Positions 8,688 through 18,377 of a DNA stretch of 64,000 nucleotides are shown here, piece after piece. How positions within the stretch are numbered: position 1 is the stretch's first letter; the number at the start of each line of letters is the position of its first letter. The stretch is from Mesorhizobium sp. J428. Lineage in GTDB: Bacteria > Pseudomonadota > Alphaproteobacteria > Rhizobiales > Rhizobiaceae. Where the stretch lies: NCBI RefSeq assembly GCF_024699925.1, contig NZ_JAJOMX010000004.1, positions 197,108 through 261,107 on the forward strand. The letters are read 5' to 3'. The notes beneath the pieces were generated by a model. That model had not been told where the DNA came from. It saw nothing but the letters and a program-made list of their open reading frames with translations, and did no database searches. A program made the translations under genes and the position numbers.

Positions 8688-9491
8688 TCACCTCGCCCTG
8701 TGCGCGCCAGGGCCGCTGGTCTCGAGGATCTCCTCTTCGGCGCGCTGCCATATTTCGTAGGAAATCGGATTTTCGCTCTCCTCGAGGATATGGCCCACCA
8801 GCCCGATCGCGCGCGCCATTACGCCAAAGCCGCGCACGATCTTCCATGGGAAGCCGAATTCGCAGCAGATCGCTCCGATCGCGCCAGTGGCGTTGATAGG
8901 CAGCATCTTGCCTGACTTATCTTCGGCCACGGCCTGAATTTTCTGGATCAGCGCGACATATTCGCCGGACTTGCCGTTCTCGGCCGCAATCTGGAAAAGC
9001 CGCGGCGCGCGGGGATCGACCGGCTTGTGCACCGGATGGCCCAGCCCAGGAACGATCGCCCTGCGGGCGCGGAATTTTTCAACCGTTTCAGCGGCGACAG
9101 CATCCAGATCTGCGCCGGTGCCCAGCTTGTCCTGCGGCAGCGCCTCGTACAGCATCTTTGAGGCGCCTTCCATCGAGCCGACGAACACCATGCCGAGCCC
9201 GCAGAGCCCCGCCGCGACTGCGGCCTGAAGCGATTCCGGCGCGCCCATATAGGTCATGCGCGCGGCCAGGGCGGACGGCGTGATACCATGTTCGACCAGC
9301 GTGATGACGATGGCGTTGAACACCCGGCTCTCCTCGGGCGTGGCCTTGCGGCCCGTCAACTGGAGAAACGCCAGATCGCCGAGGTTCATGTGGCCCAGGA
9401 TCTCGTTCGGCAGGTCGAGTCCGCGCACGCAGATCTTATCGGGTGTGCTCCAGCCGATATTCGACGTAATTTTTTGTTTGCGCTTGCTCAT
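8688..9491 (-). CDS. Citryl-CoA lyase-like protein (citrate synthase superfamily)
   Basis: A short (267 residues) citrate-synthase-fold protein of the citryl-CoA lyase type. Conserved blocks are AFLQLTGRKATPEESRVFNA, ALAARMTYMGAPESLQAAVA, VPGLGHPVHKPVDPRAPRLF (active-site histidines) and INATGAIGAICCEFGFPWKI. It is too short for a full citrate or methylcitrate synthase. Family members cleave citryl-CoA or related 3-hydroxy-3-carboxyacyl-CoA thioesters to acetyl-CoA and a 2-oxo acid. The ATG at 9491 was chosen because it overlaps the SDR stop as TGATG, suggesting translational coupling. Placed between an SDR and an acyl-CoA dehydrogenase, it could perform a retro-aldol step late in the pathway. 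The substrate is inferred only. Confidence 0.8.
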   Translation of the reverse strand: MSKRKQKITSNIGWSTPDKICVRGLDLPNEILGHMNLGDLAFLQLTGRKATPEESRVFNAIVITLVEHGITPSALAARMTYMGAPESLQAAVAAGLCGLGMVFVGSMEGASKMLYEALPQDKLGTGADLDAVAAETVEKFRARRAIVPGLGHPVHKPVDPRAPRLFQIAAENGKSGEYVALIQKIQAVAEDKSGKMLPINATGAIGAICCEFGFPWKIVRGFGVMARAIGLVGHILEESENPISYEIWQRAEEEILETSGPGAHRAR

Positions 9492-10405
9492 CAAACCGGA
9501 TCCCAGGAAAAGACGTCCGCCGACACTTCAAGCGGCGTGAAATGCGACTTGAGCGCGGGAATGGCATGCTCGGCGATCGTTTCGGCGGTCCAGCCGTCGC
9601 CGGAATGCACCGAACGCACCGGCCGCGGCTGGCTCATCAGGAAGATTTCGTTCATCCGAACTGCAAAGATCTGACCCGAGATCTCTGCGGCCTGATCGCT
9701 CAGCAGATAGCAGGCCATCGGCGCGACCTTGGCGGGCGTCATCTTCTTGATCTTCTCGACCCGCGCCTCCTGTTCCGGCGTGTCGGTCTTGATCGAGGAA
9801 ATCATCCGGCTCCAGGCGAAGGGCGCGATGCAGTTGGACCGCACGTTCCAGCGTTTGAGGTCAAGCGCGACGGATCTCGAAAAGGCCGCAATACCCAGTT
9901 TGGCCGCCGAATAGTTCACCTGGGCGTAATTGCCGATCAGGCCCGAGGTCGAGGTCATGTGCACCAGTGCGCCGCCTTCCTGCTCGCGGAAATAATCCGT
10001 CGCGGCGCGCGAGGTATTGAAGGCGCCGTAGAGGTGTACCTTCACCACCGCATCGAAATCCTCGTGGCTCATCTTGTGAAAGAAGCCGTCGCGCAGGATT
10101 CCGGCATTGTTCACGACTGCATCGATGCGGCCGAATTCCTTCACGGCGGCCTCGACCATGGCCCGGGCCGCGTCCGGGTCGGTTACGCTGCCGCCATCGG
10201 CGATGGCGTCGCCACCGGCGGCCTTGATCTCGTCCACGACCGTTTGCGCTGCGGTGAGAGTGTGGCCAATACCCTTGAGCGTCGCGCCCAAATCGTTGAC
10301 CACGACCGCCGCTCCCTCGGCTGCCGCCATCAGGGCGATCTCGCGGCCGATCCCGCCGCCCGCGCCGGTGACCAGCACAACCTTTCCATCCAGCGTCTTT
10401 CCCAT
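9491..10405 (-). CDS. Short-chain dehydrogenase/reductase (3-hydroxyacyl-CoA dehydrogenase-like)
   Basis: A 304-residue SDR with the glycine-rich NAD(P) motif TGAGGGIG (13-20), NNAG at 99-102, Ser in TSTSG and the YSAAK catalytic pair. The length and the C-terminal extension resemble the dehydrogenase part of peroxisomal multifunctional enzyme type 2 (17-beta-HSD4), which oxidises 3-hydroxyacyl-CoA. A strong ribosome-binding site, GAGGAGG, precedes the ATG at 10405. It follows the HMG-CoA-lyase-like gene by 11 bases and overlaps the next gene by TGATG. It probably oxidises a 3-hydroxyacyl-CoA in this operon. Confidence 0.85.
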   Translation of the reverse strand: MGKTLDGKVVLVTGAGGGIGREIALMAAAEGAAVVVNDLGATLKGIGHTLTAAQTVVDEIKAAGGDAIADGGSVTDPDAARAMVEAAVKEFGRIDAVVNNAGILRDGFFHKMSHEDFDAVVKVHLYGAFNTSRAATDYFREQEGGALVHMTSTSGLIGNYAQVNYSAAKLGIAAFSRSVALDLKRWNVRSNCIAPFAWSRMISSIKTDTPEQEARVEKIKKMTPAKVAPMACYLLSDQAAEISGQIFAVRMNEIFLMSQPRPVRSVHSGDGWTAETIAEHAIPALKSHFTPLEVSADVFSWDPV

Positions 10406-10416
10406 ATCAATCCTCC

Positions 10417-11376
10417 TCATCGCGCCTTGCGATATTTTGCGAGGCCGCCGGAATGCATCACCCGGCCCATCAGAGGCGCGCCGATGATCTCTTCGGCCTT
10501 GACCGAGGCGGCGATCAGCTTGTCCAGGTCGATGCCCGTCTCGATGCCCAGCTCGTGGCACAGAAAAACCGCGTCCTCGGTGCAGACATTGCCCGCGGCG
10601 CGCGCGTTGCCGTGGCCGGCGAAGGGGCAGCCGCCAAGGCCGGCGACCGAGCTTTCGAACATGTCCACCCCCATTGACAACGCCGCATGGATGTTGGCGA
10701 TGCCCAGCCCGCGCGTGTCGTGAAGATGCATTCCGATGCGCGCCCCGGGCGCAATCTCGCGCAGGGCGCCGATCATGCGCTTGACCGCCTCTGGGTTGCC
10801 CCAGCCCATCGTGTCGGCGATCACGAGGATAGGTACCGGAATATCCTCTTCCTCGCAAAGTTGGAGGACAAAGCGGAAGTCGTTCAGGACCTGCTCCTGC
10901 GGAATCGGTCCCTGCAGGTTGCAGCCGAACGCGGTCATCACATAGGCCGCATCGACGGTGTAGCCCGCTTCCCTGTAGAGCCGCACCCACTCGCGCTGCC
11001 GCTCGCGCATCTCCGCTGAGGAGCAGTTGTTGTTTGCCTGTGCGAAAGCTTCAGACGGATAGAACAAAAGACGCGGGTCGATATCGACTTCATGCGCGGT
11101 CAACGCCTTGCGGAACCCCTTCTCGTTCAGCCAGAGCGAGGTGTATTTCACACCGGGCTTGCGCTTGATGCGCTGGAACAGCTCGCCCGTATCAGACATC
11201 TGCGGCACGTATCTGGGGCTGACGAAGCTACCCACCTGAATGCGATTCAGCCCGGTATCGCTGAGCATGTCGATCAGTTCGATCCGCTGTTCGATGGGGT
11301 AGGGCTTGCTTTCGATCTGAAAGCCCTCGCGCGGGCCTTCTTCACGAAACTCTACGAACTTGGGAAAGTCGGTCAT
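10417..11376 (-). CDS. HMG-CoA lyase-like aldolase
   Basis: A 319-residue TIM-barrel protein of the DRE-TIM HMG-CoA lyase family. It shows the N-terminal metal-site signature FREEGPREGFQIE (family form RDGLQ or REGFQ), the Arg-bearing QVGSFVSPRYVPQM, the metal-binding HLHDTRGLGIANIHAAL and the C-terminal loop AGLGGCPFAGHGNARAAGN containing the catalytic Cys. HMG-CoA lyases split 3-hydroxy-3-methylglutaryl-CoA to acetyl-CoA and acetoacetate; relatives in terpene degradation cleave larger 3-hydroxy-3-alkylglutaryl-CoAs. The start overlaps the carboxylase alpha stop as ATGA. Directly behind a complete acyl-CoA carboxylase, it is the natural cleavage step for a carboxylated and hydrated 3-methyl-branched enoyl-CoA. 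Confidence 0.87.
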   Translation of the reverse strand: MTDFPKFVEFREEGPREGFQIESKPYPIEQRIELIDMLSDTGLNRIQVGSFVSPRYVPQMSDTGELFQRIKRKPGVKYTSLWLNEKGFRKALTAHEVDIDPRLLFYPSEAFAQANNNCSSAEMRERQREWVRLYREAGYTVDAAYVMTAFGCNLQGPIPQEQVLNDFRFVLQLCEEEDIPVPILVIADTMGWGNPEAVKRMIGALREIAPGARIGMHLHDTRGLGIANIHAALSMGVDMFESSVAGLGGCPFAGHGNARAAGNVCTEDAVFLCHELGIETGIDLDKLIAASVKAEEIIGAPLMGRVMHSGGLAKYRKAR

Positions 11377-13388
11377 GCCTGTTCCTTTTCGAATGGTATG
11401 ATCTCGGCGATCATCTGGCCGCGATCCACCATCATGCCTTTGGAAACCGCAACATTCGCGGCCATGCCGGAGGCAGATGCCTTGATGGAGATCTCGAGCT
11501 TCATTGATTCCAGGACCGCTACGACATCGCCCTCCGTTATCGCGTCGCCTTCGGACACTTTGACGTCGACGATCATTCCGGTTAGTGGCGAGACGACGAT
11601 CCTTTCGGCAGCGCTGTCGCCGCCGGCCGAGGCCAAGGGTGGTGCCGGGCGGAAGACAAGCCGGCCCGGCGCAGCGTCGATCTCGATCACCTCGGAATAA
11701 AGGCGCGCGGTTGCCATGTCTACCGTCTCGCCACGCGCCACGCGCCACCGGCCCGGCGCGATCTCACGGCAGGAGAAAGTGAGGGCGTGTCCGTCGCTGC
11801 CGTAGACCGTGTAGGTGTCGCCGGAGCGGACCGGACCGACGCAGAGCTCCTCAAACCTTCCCGCTGCGTCGGTCAGCATCACGCGCTGGCCCGCCTCCAT
11901 TGCGTCGCCGCCAAGGCCGAGCCGCCAGTTGGTAAAGAGGTCGCGGTTCGACCAAGGTTCGGCGGCGCCGTCTGAGCGCCCGCGGGTGACGAAAAGCACC
12001 GCTGCCATGGCCTTCCAGAGCCGGGCGCCCGGCACTTTCGCCGCCGCGGTCAGATCGTCCAGCCGCTCGTCGATCCAGCGGGTGTGGACGTTCATTTTCC
12101 CGAAATCGGCGTTGCGGGCGAGCGCGGCGAGGAAGGCGCGGTTGGTCTCGACGCCTTCGACCGCGACATGATCCAGCGACAGCGCGAGCCGCGCCAGCGC
12201 TGTCTCGCGGTCGGGCGCGTGGATGATCAGCTTGGCGATCATCGGATCGTAGTAGGGGGTGACGGCATCGCCTACCTCGACGCCGCTGTCGATGCGCAGA
12301 CCGTCGGGCAGGCTCAACGTGGTCAGCGTGCCGGTGGAAGGAGCGAATTGCATCGACGGGTCCTCGGCATAGAGCCGTGCCTCGATGGCGTGACCGTCAA
12401 TCGTCAGATCGTCTTGCTTCAGGCCAAGGCCCGCACCCTCGGCAATACGCAGATGCAACGCCACGAGGTCGAGCCCGGTGATCGCCTCGGTCACGGGATG
12501 TTCCACCTGGATGCGCGGGTTCACCTCGAGGAAAAAATAATCCTCGCCCGCCACCAGGAACTCCACCGTGCCGAGCCCGCGGTAGTCGAGCGTCTCCCCC
12601 AGCCGCACGGCGTCCTGGGCGATCCGTTCGAGCAGGTCGCGGGGCAGCCCCCAGGCGGGGGCTTCCTCGATCACCTTCTGATGCCGGCGCTGCAGCGTGC
12701 AATCGCGCTCGAAAAGATGCACGACGTGGCCCTTGCCATCGCCGGCGATCTGCACCTCCACATGGCGGGCCTCGGGGAGGAACCGTTCCAGCAGGAGACC
12801 TTCCGAGCCGAAGGTAGACTTCGCCTCGCGCAGCGCACCCTCGATGTCGGTCATCAGGGTCTTTTCGTCTGCCACCAACCGCTGTCCACGTCCGCCGCCG
12901 CCGCCCACGGCCTTGAGCAGCACGGGCAGCCCCATCCGGCGCACTTCGGCGGCGATTTGATCGGGATCGGACAGGGCGCCCGCGGCGCCCGAGATCACCG
13001 GCAGGCCGGCCGCGATGGCGGCATCCTTGGCGCTGGCCTTGTCGCCGAACCGTTCCAGGGTTTCCGGCGTCGGTCCGATGAAGATCAGACCGGCGGCCTC
13101 GACCGCGCGGGCGAATTCGGGGTTCTCGGCGAGGAAACCGTAGCCGGGATGGACGGCGTCGGCCCCGGTGGCCTTCGCCGCGGCCAGCACGGCGTCGATG
13201 CGTAGATAGCTTTCCGAGGCCGGCCCGCCGCCGATGCAGATCGAGTGGCCGATCTCGCGCACGTGGAGCGCGTTTACGTCGGCTTCGGAATGTACGGCGA
13301 CAGGCCGGACGCCCCGTATCCGCGCCGTGCGGGCGATCCGGCAGGCGATTTCGCCGCGGTTGGCGATGAGAAGCGTCTTGATCCTCAC
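11373..13388 (-). CDS. Acyl-CoA carboxylase alpha subunit (biotin carboxylase + BCCP)
   Basis: A 671-residue fused biotin carboxylase/biotin carrier of the MccA/AtuF/PccA type. The N-terminal domain starts RIKTLLIANRGEIACRIART. The ATP-grasp glycine loop is KAVGGGGGRGQR, biotin carboxylase motifs include ERDCTLQRRHQKVIEEAP and FFLEVNPRIQVEHPVTE, and the carrier site is VLESMKLE with biotin-accepting Lys at about residue 630. The GTG at 13388 is preferred: it follows GAGGCGG, lies 11 bases after the carboxyltransferase stop and gives the family N-terminus. The longer open frame reaching 13478 would overlap that gene. With the beta subunit it should carboxylate a 3-methylcrotonyl-, geranyl- or similar branched enoyl-CoA. 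Confidence 0.9.
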   Translation of the reverse strand: MRIKTLLIANRGEIACRIARTARIRGVRPVAVHSEADVNALHVREIGHSICIGGGPASESYLRIDAVLAAAKATGADAVHPGYGFLAENPEFARAVEAAGLIFIGPTPETLERFGDKASAKDAAIAAGLPVISGAAGALSDPDQIAAEVRRMGLPVLLKAVGGGGGRGQRLVADEKTLMTDIEGALREAKSTFGSEGLLLERFLPEARHVEVQIAGDGKGHVVHLFERDCTLQRRHQKVIEEAPAWGLPRDLLERIAQDAVRLGETLDYRGLGTVEFLVAGEDYFFLEVNPRIQVEHPVTEAITGLDLVALHLRIAEGAGLGLKQDDLTIDGHAIEARLYAEDPSMQFAPSTGTLTTLSLPDGLRIDSGVEVGDAVTPYYDPMIAKLIIHAPDRETALARLALSLDHVAVEGVETNRAFLAALARNADFGKMNVHTRWIDERLDDLTAAAKVPGARLWKAMAAVLFVTRGRSDGAAEPWSNRDLFTNWRLGLGGDAMEAGQRVMLTDAAGRFEELCVGPVRSGDTYTVYGSDGHALTFSCREIAPGRWRVARGETVDMATARLYSEVIEIDAAPGRLVFRPAPPLASAGGDSAAERIVVSPLTGMIVDVKVSEGDAITEGDVVAVLESMKLEISIKASASGMAANVAVSKGMMVDRGQMIAEIIPFEKEQA

Positions 13389-13398
13389 TGTCACCGCC

Positions 13399-15007
13399 TC
13401 ACATCCTGAAAACGCCGAAATGGGTTTCGACCTTTCGCCGCCGTGAGGTGATGTCGAGCAGCAGCGCCATGACGTCACGGGTCTCGCAGGGCTCGATCAC
13501 GCTGTCGACCCAGAGGTTGGAGGCGAAGTTGTAGGCGCCCTGGAAATCCTCGTATTCCTTGCGGATAGGCGCCTTGAAGGCCTCTTCCTCCTCCTTCGTC
13601 CAGGTCTTGCCCTCGCGCTCGTTGATCTGGGCGCGCACCTGGGCCAATACGCTCGCCGCCTGTTCCGGCCCCATGATCGCAGCGCGGCCGGTCGGCCAGG
13701 CGAACATCGCGTCGGGCTGGAAGGGGCGGCCCAACATGGCCAGGTATCCTGCTCCGTAAGAACCCCCGGTGATGATGGTGAACTTCGGCACCCGCGCCGA
13801 GGACATGGCGGTGATCATCTTGGCGCCCGCCTTGGCGATTCCCATCTGCTCGACCTCGCGGCCCACCATGAAGCCGTTGACATCGGCCAGGAACAGCAGC
13901 GGAATATCGCGCTGCACGCAGAGATTGATGAAATGCGTGGCCTTCAGCGCCGCTTCGACGAACAGCACGCCGGTATTGGCGAGAATCCCCACCTCGTGCC
14001 CGTGAATGCGGCCCCAGCCGGTCATCAAAGTGTCGCCGTAGAGCGGTTTGAACTCGTGGAAATCGCTGCCGTCGACCAGCCGCGCCACGATCTCGCGGTT
14101 CTCGGTGGGTACTTTGGGGTCCCGGCTGACGATGCCGTAGATCTCTTCTACCGCGTAGGCCGGGTCGCGCGGCGACGCCGGCGTCTTGCGCGGGGAGAGC
14201 TTCTCGCCCAGGTGCTTGACGATTTCTCGCGTAATGGCGAGCGCGTGGGCGTCGTCCTCGGCGAGATGGTCGGTCACGCCCGAGACCGAGCAGTGCATCT
14301 TGCCGCCGCCGAGGGTCTCGTTGTCGACCTTCTCCCCAGTGGCGGCGAAGGTGAGTTCCGGCCCGCCGAGATACATGAAGCCCTGGCCGCGCACGATGAC
14401 CACCTCGTCGCAAAGCGCCGGGATATAGGCGCCGCCGGCGGTGCAGGGGCCCATGACCACGGCGATCTGCGGCACGCCGTCGCCCGACATCCCGACCTGG
14501 TTGTGAAATATCGAGCCGAACTGGCCCTCGTCGGGAAAGATGTTCTCCTGGTCAGGCAAAAACGCGCCGCCGGAATCGACCAGTGTGACGACCGGCAGGC
14601 GATTGGCCCAGGCGATCCGCTGGGCGCGCACGTGCTTACGGCAGGTCATGCCGAAATAGGTGCCGCCCTTCACCGTGGCGTCGTTGGCGATGATCATGCA
14701 GTGGCGGCCCTCAATCACGCCGATGCCAGTGATGATGCCCGCGCCGGGCGGCACGCCGTCGTAGCTTGTCGAGCCCGGCGAGTTCGCCGAGCTCGAGGAA
14801 CGGCGCGCCCGGGTCGATCAGCCGCTCGACGCGCTCGCGCGGCAGGAACTTGCCCTTCTTCACGTGGCGCGCCCGTGCGCTTTCCGGCCCGCCGACGCGT
14901 TGGCTGAGCCGCAGCGCGTGCAGCTCGGCCACTTTGGCGCGGTAATGCGTGTCATTGGCCCGGAAGTCTTCCGACCCGGTGTTGACCAGGGACTTCAGCT
15001 TCGTCAT
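13399..15007 (-). CDS. Acyl-CoA carboxylase beta subunit (carboxyltransferase), one frame change
   Basis: A carboxyltransferase of MccB/AtuC type, 536 residues when reconstructed. The N-terminal part runs from MTKLKSLVNTGSEDFRA to PFLELGELAG in one frame, and the rest from PPGAGIITGIGVIEGRH to the end in another. The join is at CCC 14774-14776, where one base fewer gives LAGSTSYDGVPPGAG. The crotonase-fold CT domain includes VKGGTYFGMTCRKHVRAQRI, the oxyanion region ITGGSYGAGYLAM and the final WVDSVIEPCETRD. ATG 15007 overlaps the upstream ligase stop as ATGA once the ligase frame is corrected. Whether the substrate is methylcrotonyl- or geranyl-type cannot be decided by eye. Confidence 0.88.
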
Positions 15008-16397
15008 GGCAGATCGGGGTAGCTTTCTCAACACGAAGGCCACTTTGGCCGCGCCCGGCTTTTCGAAGGTGTCGGCATCGACGATCCGGACATCGGCCCG
15101 GAACACCAGGGCGTCGCGCAGGCGCTGCTCGATCTTCTTCTTCAGGTTCGCGTCACCGTCTCGGTCGCGGTCGGGACCGCGTTCGACGATGATCTTCAGT
15201 GGTTCCTGCGTGGTGTGGCCCTCGAAATCGGCCACCACACGCATCACGCCGTTCGTTTGCGGCACCATCTCGTTGACGATGCTGTTGATCGCCGAGGGAA
15301 ACACGTTGGCCCCGCGCACGATCAGCATGTCGTCGGTGCGCCCTGTGCAGCGGATCTTGGGACCCGACCGGCCGCAGGCGCAGGTCGTGCCCAAGACCTC
15401 GATGAAATCGCCAGAGCGGAAGCGCACCAGCGGGCTCGCCCGGCGGCCGAGGGCGGTGTAGATCATCTCGCCACTGGCGCCCTCCGCCCAAGGGATGATC
15501 TTGCCGGTCTCGGGATCGAGCAGTTCGGTCAAAACGTAGTCCATGTTGACCATGTGCATGCCCGACTGCTGGTCACACTCGGCCCAGTAGGTCACGCCCA
15601 GGTCGGGTACCGCCCAGCATCTCGGTGCACTTGGCGCCCCACAGTTTTTCGATCTTGGCGCGGATCGCCGGAATGCCGCCGCCCGGCTCCCCGCCGACGA
15701 CGACTCGTTCCACGCCCAGTCTGCTCGCTGGAACGCCCAGCACCTCTTCGGCCTTTTCGGCCAGGTGGATCACGAAATTCGGCGCCCCGACGACGCAGCG
15801 CGGGCGCGTGTCGGCGCAGGCGCGCAGGAGCCGGTCGGCGCCGCCGTCGGCTCCCACCGGCACGTCGATGGAGCCCATATATTGCAGGCCTTGCATCACC
15901 GGGATGCCGCCTACGAAGCCCTTGGCGAGCGAGAAGGCGTGCAGCACCATGTCGCCGGGCCGCACGCCGTTGGCGAAGAAGCAGCGCGCCGTCATCTCGT
16001 GCCACATCTCGGCATCGGATTCTGTCAACGCCACGTAGGAGGGGCTGCCGGTCGTCCCCGAGGACGCCTGCATCTGGATGATGTCTTCCACGGGCGCGGC
16101 GCGGTGGCGGCCGAAAGGCGGCTCGGCCGACAGGCTTTCGCGTATCTCGGTCTTGTAGGTGAAGGGCAGCCTCTGCAGATCCTCAATGGTGCGGATCTCA
16201 TCGAAATCGATGCCGGCCGCAGCGAACTTGTCTTGGTAGAAGGGCGAGTTGGCCTTGAGATAGGCCATCTGCTCGACCAGCCGCTCCTCCTGGATGCGGC
16301 GCACCTCGTCGAGCGGCATGCCCTCGATCTCGTGCCAGAACCGGTCGTTGGCCTTCGCGCCGGCATCGGCCCGCCGGAAGCGCATTCCGTGTTGCAT
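15004..16397 (-). CDS. PaaK-type acyl-CoA ligase, two frame changes
   Basis: A phenylacetate-CoA ligase family enzyme (ATP-dependent CoA ligation of aryl, cyclic or related acids), about 464 residues. The N-terminal half shows the PaaK start FWHEIEGMPLDEVRRIQEER and the P-loop QASSGTTGSPSYVALT. The C-terminal half shows GVTYWAECDQQSGMHMV, the hinge GRTDDMLIVRGANVFPSAIN and the final KVAFVLRKLP. The halves are in different frames, joined near 15607-15615 (one extra base). At the 3' end the GGGG run 15016-15019 appears one base too long: with three bases the gene ends LRKLPDLP with a TGA overlapping the carboxyltransferase ATG. As given, the frame reads into the carboxyltransferase, an apparent fusion that I reject. 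Probably the activating enzyme of this operon. Confidence 0.82.
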
Positions 16398-16422
16398 GCT
16401 TTCCTCCCTGGGTTTTTCGCGA

Positions 16423-17584
16423 TCAATGCGACCGCGGCAGACCCATTACCTTCTCGCCAATAAAGCTGAGGCACAGTTCACGGTTCACCGGCGCGGTGCG
16501 TAGCAGGCGCACCAGCGGATAAAGCTCGTACAGCCCGGTATCTTCCGTGAAACCCGACCCGCCATGCGCCTGAAGGGCGGCGTCCACGGCTTCGATCCCG
16601 GCCTCGGCGGCGGCATATTTCGCCATGTTCGACGAGGCGCCGGCCGAAAGCTTGTTGTCGAATTCCCAGGCCGCGCGGTGGGTCATCAGGCTCGCCATTT
16701 CCACGGCCGTGTGGGCCTTGGCCAGCGGATGCTGCACGCCCTGGTGCGCGCCGATCGGCTGACCAAAGACGTTGCGCTCGCAAGCATAGGCCACTGCCTT
16801 CCGTAAGGCGAACCGGCCAATGCCGCAGCAAAGCGCCGCCAGGATGATGCGTTCGGGATTGAGCGAATCGAACAGGATCGAAAAGCCGTCGTCCACCTCG
16901 CCCACGATATCCTCGGGACCGAGATCCACCTCGTCGAAGAACAGCGTCCATTGTTCTTCCGGCAGTGGGATCGAGACCTTCACCCGCTGCATTTCTACGC
17001 CCTTCTTCTTCAGGTCCACGGCGAACAGCGTGAAGCCGTCGGTCTTGCGGGAGACCTCGGTGTGAGGCTTGGTGCGCGCCACCACCAGGCAGTAGTCGGA
17101 GACGTCGGCGCCGGTGATGAAGGTCTTTTCCCCCGTTAGCGCAAAACGGTTGCCCTTGCGCCTGGCAAGCGTCGTGGCCTTGATCGTGTTGGACCCCGCG
17201 CCCGGTTCGGTGATCGCAAAGCAGAACTGGATCTCGCCGCGGCAAGCCAGGGGCAACAACTCCTTCTTGTGAAACTCGGTCCCGTGGCTGGCGATATGTG
17301 CCAGCGACATGGTGGGGCCGACCACCATCATCAGGAGCGGGATGCCGTGGTTCGCCGTGCCCTCCATGAAGAGCGCCATCTCGGTCATGCCGAGACCGGC
17401 ACCGCCATATTCCTCGGGGTACCATGATGCCGAGAAAGCCGTCCTCGGCGATCTGCTGGAACATCTCTTTGGGAAAGGCGTGCCGGCGGGCGTGATCCAG
17501 CCAGTAGGCGTTGTCGAATTTCTGCGCGAGCTGGGCGCCGTAGTCGTAGATCTGGCGCTGCTCATCGTTTAGCGTGAAGTCCAT
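16423..17584 (-). CDS. Acyl-CoA dehydrogenase, one frame change
   Basis: A full-length acyl-CoA dehydrogenase when two frames are joined: MDFTLNDEQRQIYDYGAQ to DGFLGIMVP, then EEYGGAGLGMTEMALFMEG to VMGLPRSH. The change is at GGGG 17416-17419; one base fewer restores VPEEYGGAG. The beta-domain motif is CFAITEPGAGSNT. At the usual C-terminal catalytic position the sequence is LLRTAPVNRE with no aligned Glu, and SLNPERIIL offers the alternative Glu, as in the dehydrogenase at 7521-8684. The two are similar enough to suggest duplication. It sits 25 bases upstream of the ligase and 13 bases after the hydratase. Confidence 0.87.
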
Positions 17585-17597
17585 CCCGCACCTTTTG

Positions 17598-18377
17598 TCA
17601 GGCTTTGAAGGCCGGCGCGCGCCGGTTTTCGAATGCGTCCAGCCCTTCGGCCACGTCCTCGCTTCGTAGCGCGCGCACGGCAGCGTCGCGCTCCAGCCGC
17701 ATCTGCTGGTCGAGGCCCATGTCGGCGCCTTCGCGCGCCAGGCGCTTCATCTCGGCGATGCCGGGCCGTGAGCGGGTGGAGATCGTCACGCAGTAGTTCA
17801 ACGCCGCCTGGCGCAGCTCTTGGTCCGGCACGACGTAATTCACCAGTCCGGCCTGCTTCGCCTCGTCCGCCTTCAGCCAGCGGGCCGAGAACATCAGATC
17901 GAGCGCCCGGCGCAGGCCCATCAGCCGGGTCAGCCGCTGGCTGCCGCCCCAGCCGGGGATCAGCCCGAACTGCGCGTGCTGGTCGCCGAACTGAGCGCTT
18001 TCCGCGGCGAAACAGACATCGCAGGACAGCATCAGCTCGAGCCCGCCGGCCAGGCAAAGGCCCTGCACCGCGACGACCACGGGGAGACGGCTCTGTTCCA
18101 GCCTGCGAAGCCCTTCCATCCCAAAGGCGATGAAGTGGTCCAGCGCCTGCGCATCGCTCATCTTGCCTTTCACCTCGGTCAGGTCGGCGCCGGTGCAGAA
18201 GTGCTTTCCCTGTGCGCAGATCAGGATCGAGCAGATGTCGCGGTCGGCCTCAAAGCTTTCGCGGGCCCTGGAGATACACTCGTGGATTTCCAGCGACAGG
18301 CAGTTGAACTTGTCGGGGCGGGCGAGCTCGATAATGCCGACGCTGCCCTCGGCGCTGACATTGACGGGAACGCTCAT
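17598..18377 (-). CDS. Enoyl-CoA hydratase/isomerase (crotonase superfamily)
   Basis: A 259-residue crotonase-fold protein with the oxyanion segment FCTGADLTEVKGK and GLCLAGGLELMLSCDV, retaining the first catalytic Glu in GGLEL. The position of the second hydratase Glu (PE in classical hydratases) is DQHAQFGLIPGWGG, without that Glu. It may therefore be an isomerase, hydrolase or specialised hydratase rather than a standard enoyl-CoA hydratase. The start at 18377 overlaps the preceding dehydrogenase stop as ATGA. Together with that dehydrogenase it would carry out the first oxidation and hydration of the activated acid. Confidence 0.87.
   Translation of the reverse strand: MSVPVNVSAEGSVGIIELARPDKFNCLSLEIHECISRARESFEADRDICSILICAQGKHFCTGADLTEVKGKMSDAQALDHFIAFGMEGLRRLEQSRLPVVVAVQGLCLAGGLELMLSCDVCFAAESAQFGDQHAQFGLIPGWGGSQRLTRLMGLRRALDLMFSARWLKADEAKQAGLVNYVVPDQELRQAALNYCVTISTRSRPGIAEMKRLAREGADMGLDQQMRLERDAAVRALRSEDVAEGLDAFENRRAPAFKA

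Noticed and set aside
5315..9491. A methylcitrate cycle (prp) operon
   Set aside because: MmgE/PrpD is present, but the citrate-synthase-fold protein is too short for PrpC and no methylisocitrate lyase is present.
12084..13205. A 373-codon plus-strand frame opposite the carboxylase alpha subunit
   Set aside because: It is a GC-rich mirror of the biotin carboxylase gene with no family motifs and no ribosome-binding site.
14711..16397. An apparent ligase-carboxyltransferase fusion
   Set aside because: The frame runs through only because of the GGGG run at 15016-15019; one base fewer gives a ligase stop overlapping the carboxyltransferase start as ATGA, the coupling seen between other genes here.
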